This document shows positions 1 to 9,285 of a stretch of DNA of 64,000 nucleotides, piece after piece (within the stretch, counting starts at the first letter, position 1; each line of letters begins with the position of its first letter). Position numbers and translations under genes: made by a program. This DNA is from Pseudomonas helleri (GTDB taxonomy: Bacteria > Pseudomonadota > Gammaproteobacteria > Pseudomonadales > Pseudomonadaceae): positions 36,991 through 100,990 of the forward strand of contig NZ_WIWC01000015.1 in assembly GCF_009600315.1 (NCBI RefSeq), written 5' to 3'. The notes under the pieces were generated by a model. The model did no database searches. It saw only the letters and a program-made list of their open reading frames with translations, and had not been told where the DNA came from.

Positions 1-51
1 CAGGCGTTGCCCATTACCCTTTTAGACGTGACCAAGCCCCTTGATGCGTGA
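1..51 (+). CDS. cobL: C-terminal end of a cobalamin-pathway gene, probably CobL (partial)
   Basis: Frame 1 is open from the window edge and ends at TGA 49-51, giving the last 16 residues ([16 protein letters not shown]). The stop overlaps the ATG of the next gene, as in a tightly coupled operon. In Pseudomonas the gene directly before cbiD is cobL (precorrin-6Y C5,15-methyltransferase), so that is the best guess. The piece is too short to identify by itself. Confidence 0.55.
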   Translation, partial: QALPITLLDVTKPLDA

Positions 52-1141
52 AGAAACCGCTGAACAACCCGCACCCCTTCGCAGCGGCCTGACCACCGGC
101 AGCTGCGCCACGGCCACCAGCCTGGCGGCGGCGCGCCTGCTACTCAGTGGGGTGTGCCATGACGCGGTTGAAATCACGCTGCCCAAAGGCAAAAAGGTGC
201 AGATGCGCCTGGAGTTCTGCCGCCTGCACGCAACCGGTGCAGAGGCTGGGACAATCAAGGACGCTGGCGACGACCCGGATGTGACCCACGGCGCGCTGCT
301 CTTTTCCCGCGTGCGTTTGCGCCCGGAGCCCGGCGTCGGTTTTGTTGCCGGCCAAGGCGTCGGCACCGTCACCCGGCCGGGGCTGGTGCTGGCCGTGGGC
401 GAACCGGCGATCAACCCGGTGCCGCGCAAGATGATCACTGAACACTTGCTGCAACTGGCCACGGAACACGGCTATAACGGCGGATTCGAGGTCACGGTCA
501 ATGTGCAGGATGGCGAAGCGTTGGCACTGAAAACCATGAACCCGCGATTGGGGATACTCGGCGGGTTGTCGATATTGGGCACCAGCGGCATCGTCCGGCC
601 TTTTTCCTGCGCGGCGTATATCGCCTCGATCCATCAGGGCATCGATGTGGCCAAGACCAACGGCTACCTGCATATCGCCGCCTGCACCGGCAATGCCAGC
701 GAAGACACCATGCGCCGGGTCTACAACCTTCCGGAAATTGCCCTGATCGAAATGGGCGACTTTGTGGGTGCGGTGCTCAAGCACCTGCGCAAAGTGCCTG
801 TGGATAAGTTGAGCATTTGCGGCGGTTTCGGAAAGATCAGCAAACTGGCTGCTGGCCATATGGATTTGCACAGTCGGCATTCCAGCATCGATTTGCCACA
901 ACTGGCCGAGTGGGCGGCGGCCATTGGCGCAAGCTCCGAGCTGCAAGACGCCATCCGCCAAGCCAACACCAGCCAGCAGGCCTTGGCGATGGCCAGCGCG
1001 CAAGGCATTGCACTGGGCGATGCGGTGTGTCAACACGCGCTGGATTTCGCCCGCAGCGTGGTGCCCGCATCGGTGCAGGTTGAAGTCTTTGCCATCGACC
1101 GCCAAGGCGGGATTGTCGGCCACGCCGGAGCGTTTGCATGA
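44..1141 (+). CDS. cbiD: CbiD, cobalt-precorrin-5B C1-methyltransferase
   Basis: CbiD methylates C-1 of the corrin ring during cobalamin synthesis in the cytoplasm. The 365-residue protein has the family's typical N-terminal signature ([13 protein letters not shown], about residues 13-25) and the glycine-rich stretch [15 protein letters not shown] near residue 175-190. Length is normal for the family. Pseudomonads lack CobF and are generally thought to use CbiD for this step. I chose ATG 44 over the in-frame TTG at 41. The start overlaps the stop of the preceding gene and the end overlaps cobK by 4 bases (ATGA), so translation is probably coupled through the operon. Confidence 0.93.
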   Translation: MREETAEQPAPLRSGLTTGSCATATSLAAARLLLSGVCHDAVEITLPKGKKVQMRLEFCRLHATGAEAGTIKDAGDDPDVTHGALLFSRVRLRPEPGVGFVAGQGVGTVTRPGLVLAVGEPAINPVPRKMITEHLLQLATEHGYNGGFEVTVNVQDGEALALKTMNPRLGILGGLSILGTSGIVRPFSCAAYIASIHQGIDVAKTNGYLHIAACTGNASEDTMRRVYNLPEIALIEMGDFVGAVLKHLRKVPVDKLSICGGFGKISKLAAGHMDLHSRHSSIDLPQLAEWAAAIGASSELQDAIRQANTSQQALAMASAQGIALGDAVCQHALDFARSVVPASVQVEVFAIDRQGGIVGHAGAFA

Positions 1142-1857
1142 AACGTATTTTATTGCTCGGCGGCGTGACCGAAGCCTTGGCCATTGCTCGAACGCTTGGC
1201 CCGCAGCATGTCTACAGCCTGGCGGGAGTCGGTCGCGTGCCGACCGATCTGCGCTGTAAAGTGCGTGTGGGCGGGTACGGGGGCGCCGAAGGGCTGGCAC
1301 AGTACATCCGCGAACACGGCATCGACCTGTTGGTGGATGCGACCCACCCGTACGCGGCACAAATCAGCCGCAACGCCGCCCTCGCGGCGCAACTCAGCGG
1401 CGTTGCATGCTGGGCGCTACGCCGTCCGGCGTGGCAACCGCAAGCCACTGATGACTGGCGTGAAGTCGCCGACTGGGCGGCGCTGGTCAACGCGCTCAAG
1501 CCATTCAATCGTCCCCTGTTTACCTTGGGACGCGAGCCGCTGGAACACCTGCACGAAATTCCCGAAAGCCAGTTCTGGACCTTGCGCGCGCTGGACGTCT
1601 ACCCCGGCAATGCCCGCTGTGAGGTAATCGGCGCACGCGGCCCGTTTGTGCTCGACGACGAACGTCGCCTCTTCGAAGAACGCAACATTGATGTATTGAT
1701 CAGCAAAAACAGCGGCAGCAGCGCCACCGAGCCGAAACTGGAAGTGGCCCGCGAGCGGGGCATTGCGGTACTGGTGCTTAAACGACCTGAGCTGCCCAAG
1801 GTTGACCGGGAGTTTTATACGCCACACGCGTTGATCAACGAACTGAACAACCGATAG
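1138..1857 (+). CDS. cobK: CobK, precorrin-6A reductase
   Basis: A 239-residue NAD(P)H-dependent reductase that converts precorrin-6A to dihydro-precorrin-6 in corrin synthesis. It opens with a Rossmann-type stretch ([18 protein letters not shown]), shows the family's [13 protein letters not shown] motif around residues 63-75, and has the [18 protein letters not shown] block near residues 190-207. It starts inside the stop of cbiD (ATGA overlap), so the two are one transcription unit. It appears to be the last gene of that unit, because an unrelated copper-handling block follows. Confidence 0.93.
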   Translation: MKRILLLGGVTEALAIARTLGPQHVYSLAGVGRVPTDLRCKVRVGGYGGAEGLAQYIREHGIDLLVDATHPYAAQISRNAALAAQLSGVACWALRRPAWQPQATDDWREVADWAALVNALKPFNRPLFTLGREPLEHLHEIPESQFWTLRALDVYPGNARCEVIGARGPFVLDDERRLFEERNIDVLISKNSGSSATEPKLEVARERGIAVLVLKRPELPKVDREFYTPHALINELNNR

Positions 1858-1860
1858 GGG

Positions 1861-1876
1861 GGGTTCACAAGAACCC
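1861..1876 (+). terminator. Small hairpin after cobK, weak terminator candidate
   Basis: GGGTTC, loop ACAA, then GAACCC form a perfect 6-bp stem 4 bases after the cobK stop. No T-run follows, so a classic intrinsic terminator is not supported. A TATACT element sits just downstream (about 1882-1887) and could be a -10 box for the copper block, but I see no good -35. Confidence 0.3.
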
Positions 1877-1981
1877 ATCGGCTATACTTGCGCGACATTT
1901 CGCCACACACATGGGCTTTTTACTTACACCGGTCATTCAGGCTAAATAGCCGCCTTGATCGCTCCACTCACGGAATTCGTC

Positions 1982-2383
1982 ATGCCTGGACAACGGTTTG
2001 CATTTGCCTGGATCGCCTGCTTTGCAGTGCTGTTCAACATGCTCGCCATGTCGATGATGAACGGCTCGACGGCGCAAACCCGTGAAGGCCCGGTCGAACA
2101 ATTTATGATGAGCAGCTTCTGCACATCAATGGGCACCAAAATGGTCGCTGTATCGCTGGGCACGTTCGAAGCCGGCGACACGCACAAAGACCCTCACTCA
2201 ACCATGCAGCACTGTTGGTGCTGTTCAGGTTCAGCGCCTGTAGTGGCTTTGCCGGCGCATGTTCCCAAGCTGTATTTTGCAGCCATGGAACATGGCCATA
2301 GCCAGATCCCCGACCACCTCAAACGCCCAACCCCGCGCCAGCAATGGCCGAGCCTCAATCCCCGCGCCTCGCCTCTGGTCTGA
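1982..2383 (+). CDS. DUF2946 family protein, copper-associated, with N-terminal membrane anchor
   Basis: A 133-residue protein with an N-terminal hydrophobic segment (about residues 6-24) and a short CWCC cysteine cluster near residue 79, as in DUF2946 proteins. These are often found next to TonB-dependent copper receptors and PCu(A)C chaperones. A role in copper handling at the inner membrane or periplasm is inferred from that context only. I used ATG 1982 rather than the upstream in-frame TTG at 1955, because the hydrophobic segment then lies at the N-terminus. It is the first gene of a block running to the PepSY protein at 5608. The biochemical function of the family is unknown. Confidence 0.65.
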   Translation: MPGQRFAFAWIACFAVLFNMLAMSMMNGSTAQTREGPVEQFMMSSFCTSMGTKMVAVSLGTFEAGDTHKDPHSTMQHCWCCSGSAPVVALPAHVPKLYFAAMEHGHSQIPDHLKRPTPRQQWPSLNPRASPLV

Positions 2384-2432
2384 TTCCTCCTCGCAACCAT
2401 TTTTGCGTTTTGAATCGTTCTGGAGAATGACC

Positions 2433-2927
2433 ATGTTGAACCTGTCGATGTTCAAGCACGCTGCTCTCGCAGCGGCTTTGCTGATGCCTGCCTGTTTCGC
2501 CTATGCCCATCAATACAAAATTGCCGATATTGAGATCGCCCACCCGTGGTCGCAAGAGCTACCGCCTAACGCCCCGACCGTGGCCGCGTATTTCGTGATT
2601 CACAATGCTGGCAGTACTGCCGACCGTCTGCTTGGCGTCGATACGCCGATTGCCGAAAGCGCCCAGTTGCACCAGCACCTGATGGAAGGCGATGTCATGA
2701 AGATGCAACCGGTGCCCAGTGTGGACATTGCCCCCGGCGCCACTGTGACGTTTGCGCCGATGGCCTACCACGTGATGCTGGTTGGCCTCAAAGATCGCAG
2801 CTTGCTGCAGGACGGAAAGCGTTTCCCGATGAACTTGCGCTTTGAAAAAGCGGGCACCGTGATTGTTGACGTCAAGGTGCAAAAGCAACCGCCTGCCGAC
2901 ACGATGGACCATACCCACGCTCACTGA
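2433..2927 (+). CDS. PCu(A)C-type periplasmic copper chaperone
   Basis: A 164-residue exported protein with a signal peptide ending at about AYA-HQ (residue 26). It carries the complete copper-binding motif H-x10-M-x21-H-x-M, at His80, Met91, His113 and Met115, so Cu(I) binding is well supported. Family members deliver copper in the periplasm, for example to cytochrome oxidase. The C-terminus is His-rich (DHTHAH). Start choice: GGAG at 2422-2425 lies 7 bases before ATG 2433, whereas the in-frame ATG at 2427 would be too close. It lies between two DUF2946 genes and ahead of the OprC-like receptor, consistent with one copper-handling unit. Confidence 0.88.
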   Translation: MLNLSMFKHAALAAALLMPACFAYAHQYKIADIEIAHPWSQELPPNAPTVAAYFVIHNAGSTADRLLGVDTPIAESAQLHQHLMEGDVMKMQPVPSVDIAPGATVTFAPMAYHVMLVGLKDRSLLQDGKRFPMNLRFEKAGTVIVDVKVQKQPPADTMDHTHAH

Positions 2928-2948
2928 CGACCAAAGCGTCTGTAGCTG

Positions 2949-3344
2949 ATGCGCGCTCATCGCGCCAGGCACACCCTGCCGTCCGCTCGCGGCAGTTGGT
3001 TGAGCCTGTTCGCCATGCTGATGATCTTTATCGGCCCGCTGATTTCCCAAGCGGTGCCGATGGATCATCACGCGTCCATGAACATGCCAATGGGCATGGA
3101 CATGCCTGCGCATCACGAACATGCAGCGCCCGACGCCCCAGCGACCGGTCATCACGCACTCTGGGAAAAATGCGGCTATTGCACCCTGCTGTTCAGCTGC
3201 CCTGCGCTGCCCGGCACCCCAGCCCTGCCCCTCTATAGCGCACCAACCCATAGCTATTACCTGGCCGCCAACCCACGCTTGGGCCACGCCCGACAACCGG
3301 TATTCCCCGGCGCTCGCACCCGCGCGCCGCCTGCATTCCTCTAG
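2949..3344 (+). CDS. DUF2946 family protein, His/Met-rich
   Basis: A 131-residue protein with a hydrophobic N-terminal segment (about 18-35), then a Met/His-rich stretch with repeated MDHH, MNMPMGMDMP and AHHEH elements (about 37-58). The DUF2946 core follows (WEKCGYCTLL, about 72-81). Clustered His and Met residues suggest copper binding. It starts 21 bases after the PCu(A)C gene and lies before the OprC-like receptor. It is the second DUF2946 protein in the block and differs from the first by carrying the Met/His-rich insert. Function beyond copper association is not known. Confidence 0.7.
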   Translation: MRAHRARHTLPSARGSWLSLFAMLMIFIGPLISQAVPMDHHASMNMPMGMDMPAHHEHAAPDAPATGHHALWEKCGYCTLLFSCPALPGTPALPLYSAPTHSYYLAANPRLGHARQPVFPGARTRAPPAFL

Positions 3345-3430
3345 CACCGACACAACTCTAAGCCCCCGGTCCATTTGCAGGCTCCTGCCGATGCAGACCG
3401 CGTTGTATTCGCTTGAATAGTGGAATGTTT

Positions 3431-5488
3431 ATGTCCCGTTTTACTGCTGCCTCCCGTTTGCCTCACACCCCGACGGCTTGGCCCTTTACCCTCAGCGCTT
3501 TGTGCTGCGCGCTACTCAGCCCCGCGACATTGGCCGCCGAACTGAGCCCTACGGTGATTACTGCCATTGCTCCCAGCTCCCCGCTGACCATCGTCACCAA
3601 CCCTAAAGACCCACGCCAGCCGGTACCAGCCAGCGATGGCGGCGATTACTTGAAGACCATTCCCGGCTTCGCCCTGATCCGTAATGGCGGCACCAACGGC
3701 GACCCGGTGTTGCGTGGCATGTTTGGCTCGCGCCTGAACATCCTCACCAATGGCGGCATGATGCTCGGCGCTTGCCCCGGCCGCATGGATGCACCCACGT
3801 CCTACATTTCGCCGGAAACCTACGACAAACTCACCGTCATTAAAGGCCCGCAAACAGTGCTATGGGGCCCGGGTGCATCGGCCGGCACTGTCCTGTTCGA
3901 GCGTGAACCCGAGCACTTTGGCGAATTGGGCACACGGGTCAATGCCAGCCTGTTGGCCGGTTCCAATGGCCGCTTTGACAAGACCCTCGATGCCGCTGCC
4001 GGTGGGCCGTTGGGCTATGTGCGGGTGATTGGCAACACGGCCCATGCCGATGACTACAAAGACGGAAACGGCAACACCGTGCCGTCGCGTTACGACAAAT
4101 GGAATGGTGATGTCGCACTCGGCTGGACGCCGGATGCTGACACGCTGCTTGAACTCACAGCCGGCAAGGGCGATGGCGAAGCACGCTCGGCCGGTCGTGG
4201 CATGGACGGCAGCCAGTACAAGCGCGAAAGCCTGGGCCTGCGCTTTGAAAAATCCAATATCGGCGACGTTCTCGACAAGATCGAAGCGCAGGTCTACTAC
4301 AACTACGCCGACCATGTGATGGACAACTACACCCTGCGCACCCCGTCGGGCACCGGCATGATGGCCGGCCCCATGGCCAGCAACGTAGACCGTCGCACCA
4401 TTGGCGCACGCATCAAGGCCACGTGGCTCTGGGCTGACTATCAATTGATCAGCGGCATTGACGCGCAGACCAACGAGCACCGCAAGCGCTCAGGCATGGG
4501 CATCGACACCTACAAGGATCAGAACTGGAGTAAAGATGCCGACTTCCACAACTACGGCGCCTTCAGCGAACTGACCTGGTTCGCCGCCGACCGCGACCGC
4601 GTGATTGCGGGGGCACGCCTGGACCGTGCATCCGCCAAGGATTACCGGGCCCGGATCGGCTCGGGGATGATGAGCAAGCCCAACCCGACCCTCGACAAAA
4701 CCCGCGCCGACACCCTGCCCAGCGGCTTTGTGCGATACGAACACGACATGGCCGACAGCCCGACCACACTGTATGCAGGCGTGGGGCACGCCGAACGCTT
4801 CCCGGATTATTGGGAGCTGTTTTCACCCACCTCAGGCCCGGCCGGTTCGGTGAACGCGTTCGATGCAATCAAGCCTGAGAAAACCACCCAGCTCGACATG
4901 GGCCTGCAATACAAAACTGTGGAAATGGAAGCTTGGGCATCGGCCTACATCGGCGTCGTCCATGACTATATTTTGTTCGACTACGCCCCCGGCTACTCTC
5001 AAGCCCAAAACATCAATGCCCGGATCATGGGCGGCGAACTGGGGGCGGCCTACCAACTGACTCCCAACTGGAAAGCCGACGCGACACTGGCTTATGCCTG
5101 GGGCAAGAACACCTCAGATGGCAAAGCGCTGCCACAAATGCCGCCGCTGGACACCCGTTTAGGCCTCACCTATAGCGAAGACAACTGGAGTGCAGGCGCA
5201 CTGTGGCGGGTGGTAGCGCAGCAAGACCGTATTGATCGCAATAAAGGCAACGTGGTGGGCAAAGACTTCGACAAGAGCGCAGGTTTTGGCGTGTTTTCGT
5301 TAAACGGGGCTTACCGCATTAACAAAAACCTCAAGGTCAGTGCCGGTGTGGACAATTTGCTGGATAAAAACTATAGCGAGCATTTGAACATGGCGGGCAA
5401 TGCCGGTTACGGCTACCCGGCCAACGACCCGACGCCCATCAACGAACCGGGCCGTACGTTATGGACAAAGGTTGATGTGAGTTTCTGA
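3431..5488 (+). CDS. oprC: OprC-like TonB-dependent copper receptor
   Basis: A 685-residue outer-membrane beta-barrel with a signal peptide ending near TLAAEL (about residue 36), an N-terminal plug domain and a C-terminal barrel ending in Phe (DVSF). The plug has the CPGRM sequence at Cys115-Met119, and the barrel has HVM at His295-Met297. These match the CxxxM/HxM ionic-copper site described for P. aeruginosa OprC, with the same 180-residue spacing between the Cys and the His as I recall for OprC. Copper import is therefore well supported. Three starts are in frame (TTG 3413, ATG 3425, ATG 3431). I used 3431, which leaves the shortest n-region; 3425 is equally possible. Confidence 0.92.
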   Translation: MSRFTAASRLPHTPTAWPFTLSALCCALLSPATLAAELSPTVITAIAPSSPLTIVTNPKDPRQPVPASDGGDYLKTIPGFALIRNGGTNGDPVLRGMFGSRLNILTNGGMMLGACPGRMDAPTSYISPETYDKLTVIKGPQTVLWGPGASAGTVLFEREPEHFGELGTRVNASLLAGSNGRFDKTLDAAAGGPLGYVRVIGNTAHADDYKDGNGNTVPSRYDKWNGDVALGWTPDADTLLELTAGKGDGEARSAGRGMDGSQYKRESLGLRFEKSNIGDVLDKIEAQVYYNYADHVMDNYTLRTPSGTGMMAGPMASNVDRRTIGARIKATWLWADYQLISGIDAQTNEHRKRSGMGIDTYKDQNWSKDADFHNYGAFSELTWFAADRDRVIAGARLDRASAKDYRARIGSGMMSKPNPTLDKTRADTLPSGFVRYEHDMADSPTTLYAGVGHAERFPDYWELFSPTSGPAGSVNAFDAIKPEKTTQLDMGLQYKTVEMEAWASAYIGVVHDYILFDYAPGYSQAQNINARIMGGELGAAYQLTPNWKADATLAYAWGKNTSDGKALPQMPPLDTRLGLTYSEDNWSAGALWRVVAQQDRIDRNKGNVVGKDFDKSAGFGVFSLNGAYRINKNLKVSAGVDNLLDKNYSEHLNMAGNAGYGYPANDPTPINEPGRTLWTKVDVSF

Positions 5489-5499
5489 TAAACCGCTTG

Positions 5500-5569
5500 C
5501 CCTCACCCCAACCCTATCGGCCGCGCACGGCCAGTCCCCTCTCCATCTGGGAGAGGGCTAGGGTGAGGG
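5500..5569. repeat. CCCTCACC palindromic repeat, copy 1 (variant)
   Basis: Begins CCCTCACCCCAACCC and ends GGGCTAGGGTGAGGG, so the two outer arms are inverted complements. The inner left stem is diverged (CTATCGGCCGCGCACGGCC), while the right stem CCCTCTCCATCTGGGAGAGGG is intact. It lies between the OprC-like gene and the PepSY gene, inside the presumed copper unit. Other copies begin at 9286, 17129, 22292, 40737, 43026, 49740, 59084 and 63903. Confidence 0.85.
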
Positions 5570-5607
5570 CCCCCAAACAACACGTACCCACTTGCGGAGC
5601 CGCTCAC

Positions 5608-6984
5608 ATGAGCCAACCCACACCGTCGTTCTACAACCTGGCCTGGCGCTGGCATTTTTATGCCGGGCTGTTTGTCGCCCCGTTTATGATTCTGCTGGCC
5701 ATCACCGGCATTATTTACCTGTTCAAACCTCAGCTCGATCCCTTGATGTACGACCACCTGATCAACGTCCAACCCGCTCATCACGCGTTGAGCGCTGATG
5801 AACAGCGCAATCTCGTGCAGGCCATTTATCCACAAGCCCACATCAGTCAATACCTGCCACCGATCAACCCCGAACGCAGCGCCCAGTTCGTGCTGCACAA
5901 CGGTGGCCGCGAACTGAATGTGTTTATCAACCCCTACAGCGGAACCGTACTCGGCCAGCAGGATGCCAAACTCAACCTGCAAGCCGTGGCCCGTGCGCTG
6001 CATGGCGAGTTGATGATCGGCACCCTCGGCGACCGGCTGATTGAGCTCGCTGCCGGCTGGGGCGTGGTGTTAGTGGTGTCCGGGATGTACCTGTGGTGGC
6101 CGCGCGGGCAAACCGCTGCCGGGATTTTGTGGCCGCGTTTCAGCCGTCGCGGGCGGATACTGTGGCGTGACCTGCACGCGGTGACAGGTTTTTGGGGCGC
6201 CGCCCTGCTGCTGTTCATGTTGCTCAGCGGCATGACCTGGACCGGTTTTTGGGGCAAGCAATACGCCAACCTGTGGAACCAGTTCCCGGCAGCCATGTGG
6301 AATAACGTTCCCGCCTCCGACGTTGAAGCCCGCAGCCTCAACACGGCGGCCCGCCAGACTGTCTCGTGGGCCATGGAAAATACGCCGATGCCGGTGTCTG
6401 GCGCCCACGCCGAACACATGAACCACGGTGCTCACTCAAGCGGCCCGGCCGCGCCCGGTGTAAGCCTGCAACAGGTGTACGAAACCGCCACCGCACGTAA
6501 AGTCGAACCCGGCTACAGCATCACCTTGCCGACCACGGCTGAAGGTGTTTTCACCATCGCTGTATTTGCCGACGACCCGCGCAACGACGCCACGCTGCAT
6601 ATTGATCAATACACCGGCGAAGTGCTGACCGATGTGCGCTGGCAGCACTACGGCAATGTGGCCCGCGCCACTGAAATGAGCGTCATGCTGCACGAAGGCA
6701 AGCTGTTCGGCTCGCCCAACCAATTCGCGATTTTTCTGGTGTGCCTGATGATTCTGCTGAGTTCGGTCAGCGGCCTGGTGATGTGGTGGAAACGTCGCCC
6801 GCATGGTCGCCTGGGCGTGCCGCCATTGCGCCATGATTTGCCCACATGGAAGACAGGCGTGGTCATCATGTTGGCGCTGGCAATCGTCTTTCCATTGGTA
6901 GGCGCCTCACTGATTGCCGTCTGGCTACTGGATCGCCTACTGCTGCTGATTCGAGCAAAACGACCAGATGAAGCCCACTCATAA
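5608..6984 (+). CDS. PepSY-domain transmembrane protein (PiuB-like, iron/copper-linked)
   Basis: A 458-residue inner-membrane protein with four main hydrophobic segments: about 13-38 (LFVAPFMILLAITGIIYLF), 150-172, 205-225 and two near the C-terminus (about 365-385 and 420-450). The PepSY-associated WRWHFYAGL motif is near the N-terminus. A His/Met patch (HAEHMNHGAH, about residues 268-277) sits in a periplasmic loop. Family members accompany TonB-dependent receptors, and some may reduce or help pass metals inward; the exact reaction is unknown. ATG 5608 has a GGAG 8 bases upstream and was preferred to earlier in-frame codons that run through the repeat at 5500-5569. Confidence 0.8.
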   Translation: MSQPTPSFYNLAWRWHFYAGLFVAPFMILLAITGIIYLFKPQLDPLMYDHLINVQPAHHALSADEQRNLVQAIYPQAHISQYLPPINPERSAQFVLHNGGRELNVFINPYSGTVLGQQDAKLNLQAVARALHGELMIGTLGDRLIELAAGWGVVLVVSGMYLWWPRGQTAAGILWPRFSRRGRILWRDLHAVTGFWGAALLLFMLLSGMTWTGFWGKQYANLWNQFPAAMWNNVPASDVEARSLNTAARQTVSWAMENTPMPVSGAHAEHMNHGAHSSGPAAPGVSLQQVYETATARKVEPGYSITLPTTAEGVFTIAVFADDPRNDATLHIDQYTGEVLTDVRWQHYGNVARATEMSVMLHEGKLFGSPNQFAIFLVCLMILLSSVSGLVMWWKRRPHGRLGVPPLRHDLPTWKTGVVIMLALAIVFPLVGASLIAVWLLDRLLLLIRAKRPDEAHS

Positions 6985-7026
6985 TCAAGATGAGACATCC
7001 GAGATGCGCATTGCAGAGCCTTGCCT

Positions 7027-7044
7027 ATACTGGCGCGCCAGTAT
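7027..7044. promoter_or_regulatory. Perfect 18-bp palindrome before the TonB operon
   Basis: ATACTGGCGCGCCAGTAT reads the same on both strands without a loop. It overlaps a TATACT element. It lies in the 167-base gap between the PepSY gene and the TonB receptor, 14 bases before the Zur-like box. It could be an operator or a promoter element; there is no T-run to make it a terminator. Confidence 0.4.
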
Positions 7045-7058
7045 CAGACACAAAATAG

Positions 7059-7075
7059 TTGTTACAAAATAACAA
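7059..7075. promoter_or_regulatory. Zur-like operator upstream of the TonB receptor operon
   Basis: TTGTTA-CAAAA-TAACAA is a perfect 6-bp inverted repeat with a 5-base centre. The core TGTTA-N5-TAACA matches the gamma-proteobacterial Zur consensus half-sites and spacing. It lies 76 bases before the start codon of the receptor at 7152. The syntenic P. aeruginosa operon (PA2911-PA2914), as I recall, is induced by zinc starvation, which fits Zur control. Confidence 0.65.
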
Positions 7076-7151
7076 ACCTATTTAAGCTCTGCCCCCCCCG
7101 CCGCCAGGAGGCAGCGGGGACACCTCTTGGAATAAGCGACTCACTGCCCCG

Positions 7152-9278
7152 ATGAACACGTACCTGCTTTCCAGCCTCTGCCTGCTGGCGATGAACAGCG
7201 CGCACGCGGATGACACCGCCCCCTCACTGATGTTGCCTGCCGCGACCATTACCGCACCCGAAGTCGATGCCGAACAGATCGACCTCAAGACTGCCACCAG
7301 CGCAGGCTCACGCCTGAACCTCAACAGCCTCGAAACCCCGGCCAGCGTTGAAAGCCTGACCGGCGCGCAAATCCGCGCGCGCGGCGACCGCAGCGTGCAG
7401 AGCGCCGTGACTCGCACCACCGGCATCAGCAATACCGGCACCCCCGGCAATGGCGGTTCGTCCTACTCGGCCCGTGGTTTTGTCGGCGAAGGGTCGGTCA
7501 TGCAGCTGTATGACGGGGTGCGCATGTACAGCGGCGCAGGCACCGTGACCTTCCCGGTGGACGATTGGTCGGTCGAACGCATCGACGTGCTGCGTGGCCC
7601 GGCTTCGGTGCTGTACGGCGAAGGTGCAACCGGCGCGGTGATCAATGTCATTCCCAAGAAACCTTTCACGGGCGAAATCGAAAATCACATTCGCCTTGGC
7701 TACGGCTCTTACGACACTCAACAACAGGCGCTGGACAGCGGCGGTTCACTGACCGACACCCTGAGCTACCGGTTGAATATCAATCACACGCAAAGCAATG
7801 GCTGGATCGACCACGGCGACTCTGAAAACACCTTTATCAGCGCCGCCCTGCGCTGGCAGGCCAACGATGATCTGGTGTTTACCCTGAGCCACGACTATGG
7901 CGACCAGACGCCACAGAACGACTTCGGTGTGCCGCTGATCAATGGCCATTACCACAAGAGCCTGCGCGACAAGAACTACAACGTGCGGGACGCCAAGCTG
8001 CACTACAACGACCAGTGGACACGCCTGAACAGCGAGTGGCAGATCAGCGATAACCTCAGCGCCAGCAACGAGCTGTATTACCTCAAAGCTCAGCGCCGTT
8101 GGCAAAACGCCGAAAACCATGCGTGGAATGAAGACCGGCAAACCTTGCTGCGCAGTGGTTATTTCAGCATCAAACACGAGCAGGAACAGGTTGGCGACCG
8201 TCAGACGTTTACTCTCAACCATGATCTGTTTGGCCTTGATAGCCGAACGCTGGTGGGGGCTGACTACAATCGCATCCACTTCAATCTGCACAGCAACGCG
8301 CCTTACAACGATGTTGACCCCAGTGGTCAGCCGATCGATAGGTACCACCCGGATCGGGGCGAATTTGAAAGTGCATCGCCTTATCGTCAGCAGTTCACCA
8401 GCACCACTCAACAAGTCTCGCTGTTTGCGGAAAACCGTACGCAACTGAGTGATCGACTGTCGCTGGTGACCGGCGTGCGCCGCGACATCGTGCACATGGA
8501 TCGCGATGACTACGCGGCCAATGGCGACACTGCGCGCAGTGACCGCAGCCTGTCGGCGAACAGCTGGAAAGTCGGGCTGGTATACGAATTGACCCCGGAC
8601 ATGTCGATCTATGCCCAGCAAGCCACCAGCGTGGATGGCGTAGGCGGTTTGATCAGCCTCGACCAGACGCAGCAAAACTTCGACCTGGCCCGTGCGCGGC
8701 AGACCGAGATTGGCTTCAAGCACATGTTTTGGGATCAACGCGGGGAATGGACGCTGGCGGCGTATCACATCGTTAAAAAGGATCTGCTGACCACCGATCC
8801 CAACAACTCGAACCTGCAAGTGCAAGTGGGCGAGCAGTCCTCCAACGGACTTGAGGCCAGCCTTGATCTGCAACTGCCAGACCGCTGGCAGTTGCAGGCC
8901 AATGCCTCGGTGGTGCGCGCGCAATACGACACCTTTGATGACGAAGGTGTTTCGCGCAACGGCAACCGGCCGACGGATGTTCCGCGCCGTACCGCCAACC
9001 TGTGGTTGAGCAAAGCCATCACCGATGACGTCAAGGCCGGAGCCGGAGTGCGTTATGTGGACTCGCGCTATGCCGACATTGCCAACACGGTCGAGTTACC
9101 GAGCTACACCGTGGTGGATGCGACGGTGAGCTGGAAAGCTCTACCTAAAACCACGTTGGGGCTGCGTCTTAATAATTTGTTCAACCGCCAGTACGCGGTA
9201 AGCCAATACAATGGCGGCCAGCAATGGATCATGGGCGAGCCGCGTTCGTTTTTTGTGACCGCGGATTACAGTTTCTAA
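7152..9278 (+). CDS. TonB-dependent receptor of a zinc-responsive uptake operon
   Basis: A 708-residue outer-membrane receptor: signal peptide of about 21 residues (cut near NSAHA-DD), plug domain (about 50-170, with the VERIDVLRGPASVLYGEGATG block), then a barrel ending in Phe (ADYSF). It resembles siderophore receptors. It is followed by an ABC ATPase, a binding protein and a FecCD-type permease, and preceded by a Zur-like box. I infer uptake of a metal complex or metallophore under zinc limitation. The cargo cannot be read from sequence; a cobalamin- or haem-like ligand is possible given the neighbouring cobalamin genes. Orthologous position to P. aeruginosa PA2911. Confidence 0.83.
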   Translation: MNTYLLSSLCLLAMNSAHADDTAPSLMLPAATITAPEVDAEQIDLKTATSAGSRLNLNSLETPASVESLTGAQIRARGDRSVQSAVTRTTGISNTGTPGNGGSSYSARGFVGEGSVMQLYDGVRMYSGAGTVTFPVDDWSVERIDVLRGPASVLYGEGATGAVINVIPKKPFTGEIENHIRLGYGSYDTQQQALDSGGSLTDTLSYRLNINHTQSNGWIDHGDSENTFISAALRWQANDDLVFTLSHDYGDQTPQNDFGVPLINGHYHKSLRDKNYNVRDAKLHYNDQWTRLNSEWQISDNLSASNELYYLKAQRRWQNAENHAWNEDRQTLLRSGYFSIKHEQEQVGDRQTFTLNHDLFGLDSRTLVGADYNRIHFNLHSNAPYNDVDPSGQPIDRYHPDRGEFESASPYRQQFTSTTQQVSLFAENRTQLSDRLSLVTGVRRDIVHMDRDDYAANGDTARSDRSLSANSWKVGLVYELTPDMSIYAQQATSVDGVGGLISLDQTQQNFDLARARQTEIGFKHMFWDQRGEWTLAAYHIVKKDLLTTDPNNSNLQVQVGEQSSNGLEASLDLQLPDRWQLQANASVVRAQYDTFDDEGVSRNGNRPTDVPRRTANLWLSKAITDDVKAGAGVRYVDSRYADIANTVELPSYTVVDATVSWKALPKTTLGLRLNNLFNRQYAVSQYNGGQQWIMGEPRSFFVTADYSF

Positions 9279-9285
9279 CCGCCTA

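Noticed and set aside
6985..7151. Possible cobalamin riboswitch before the TonB receptor
   Set aside because: The receptor follows cobalamin genes, so I looked for the conserved B12-box core, but its consensus is absent. The region has a palindrome and a Zur-like box instead.
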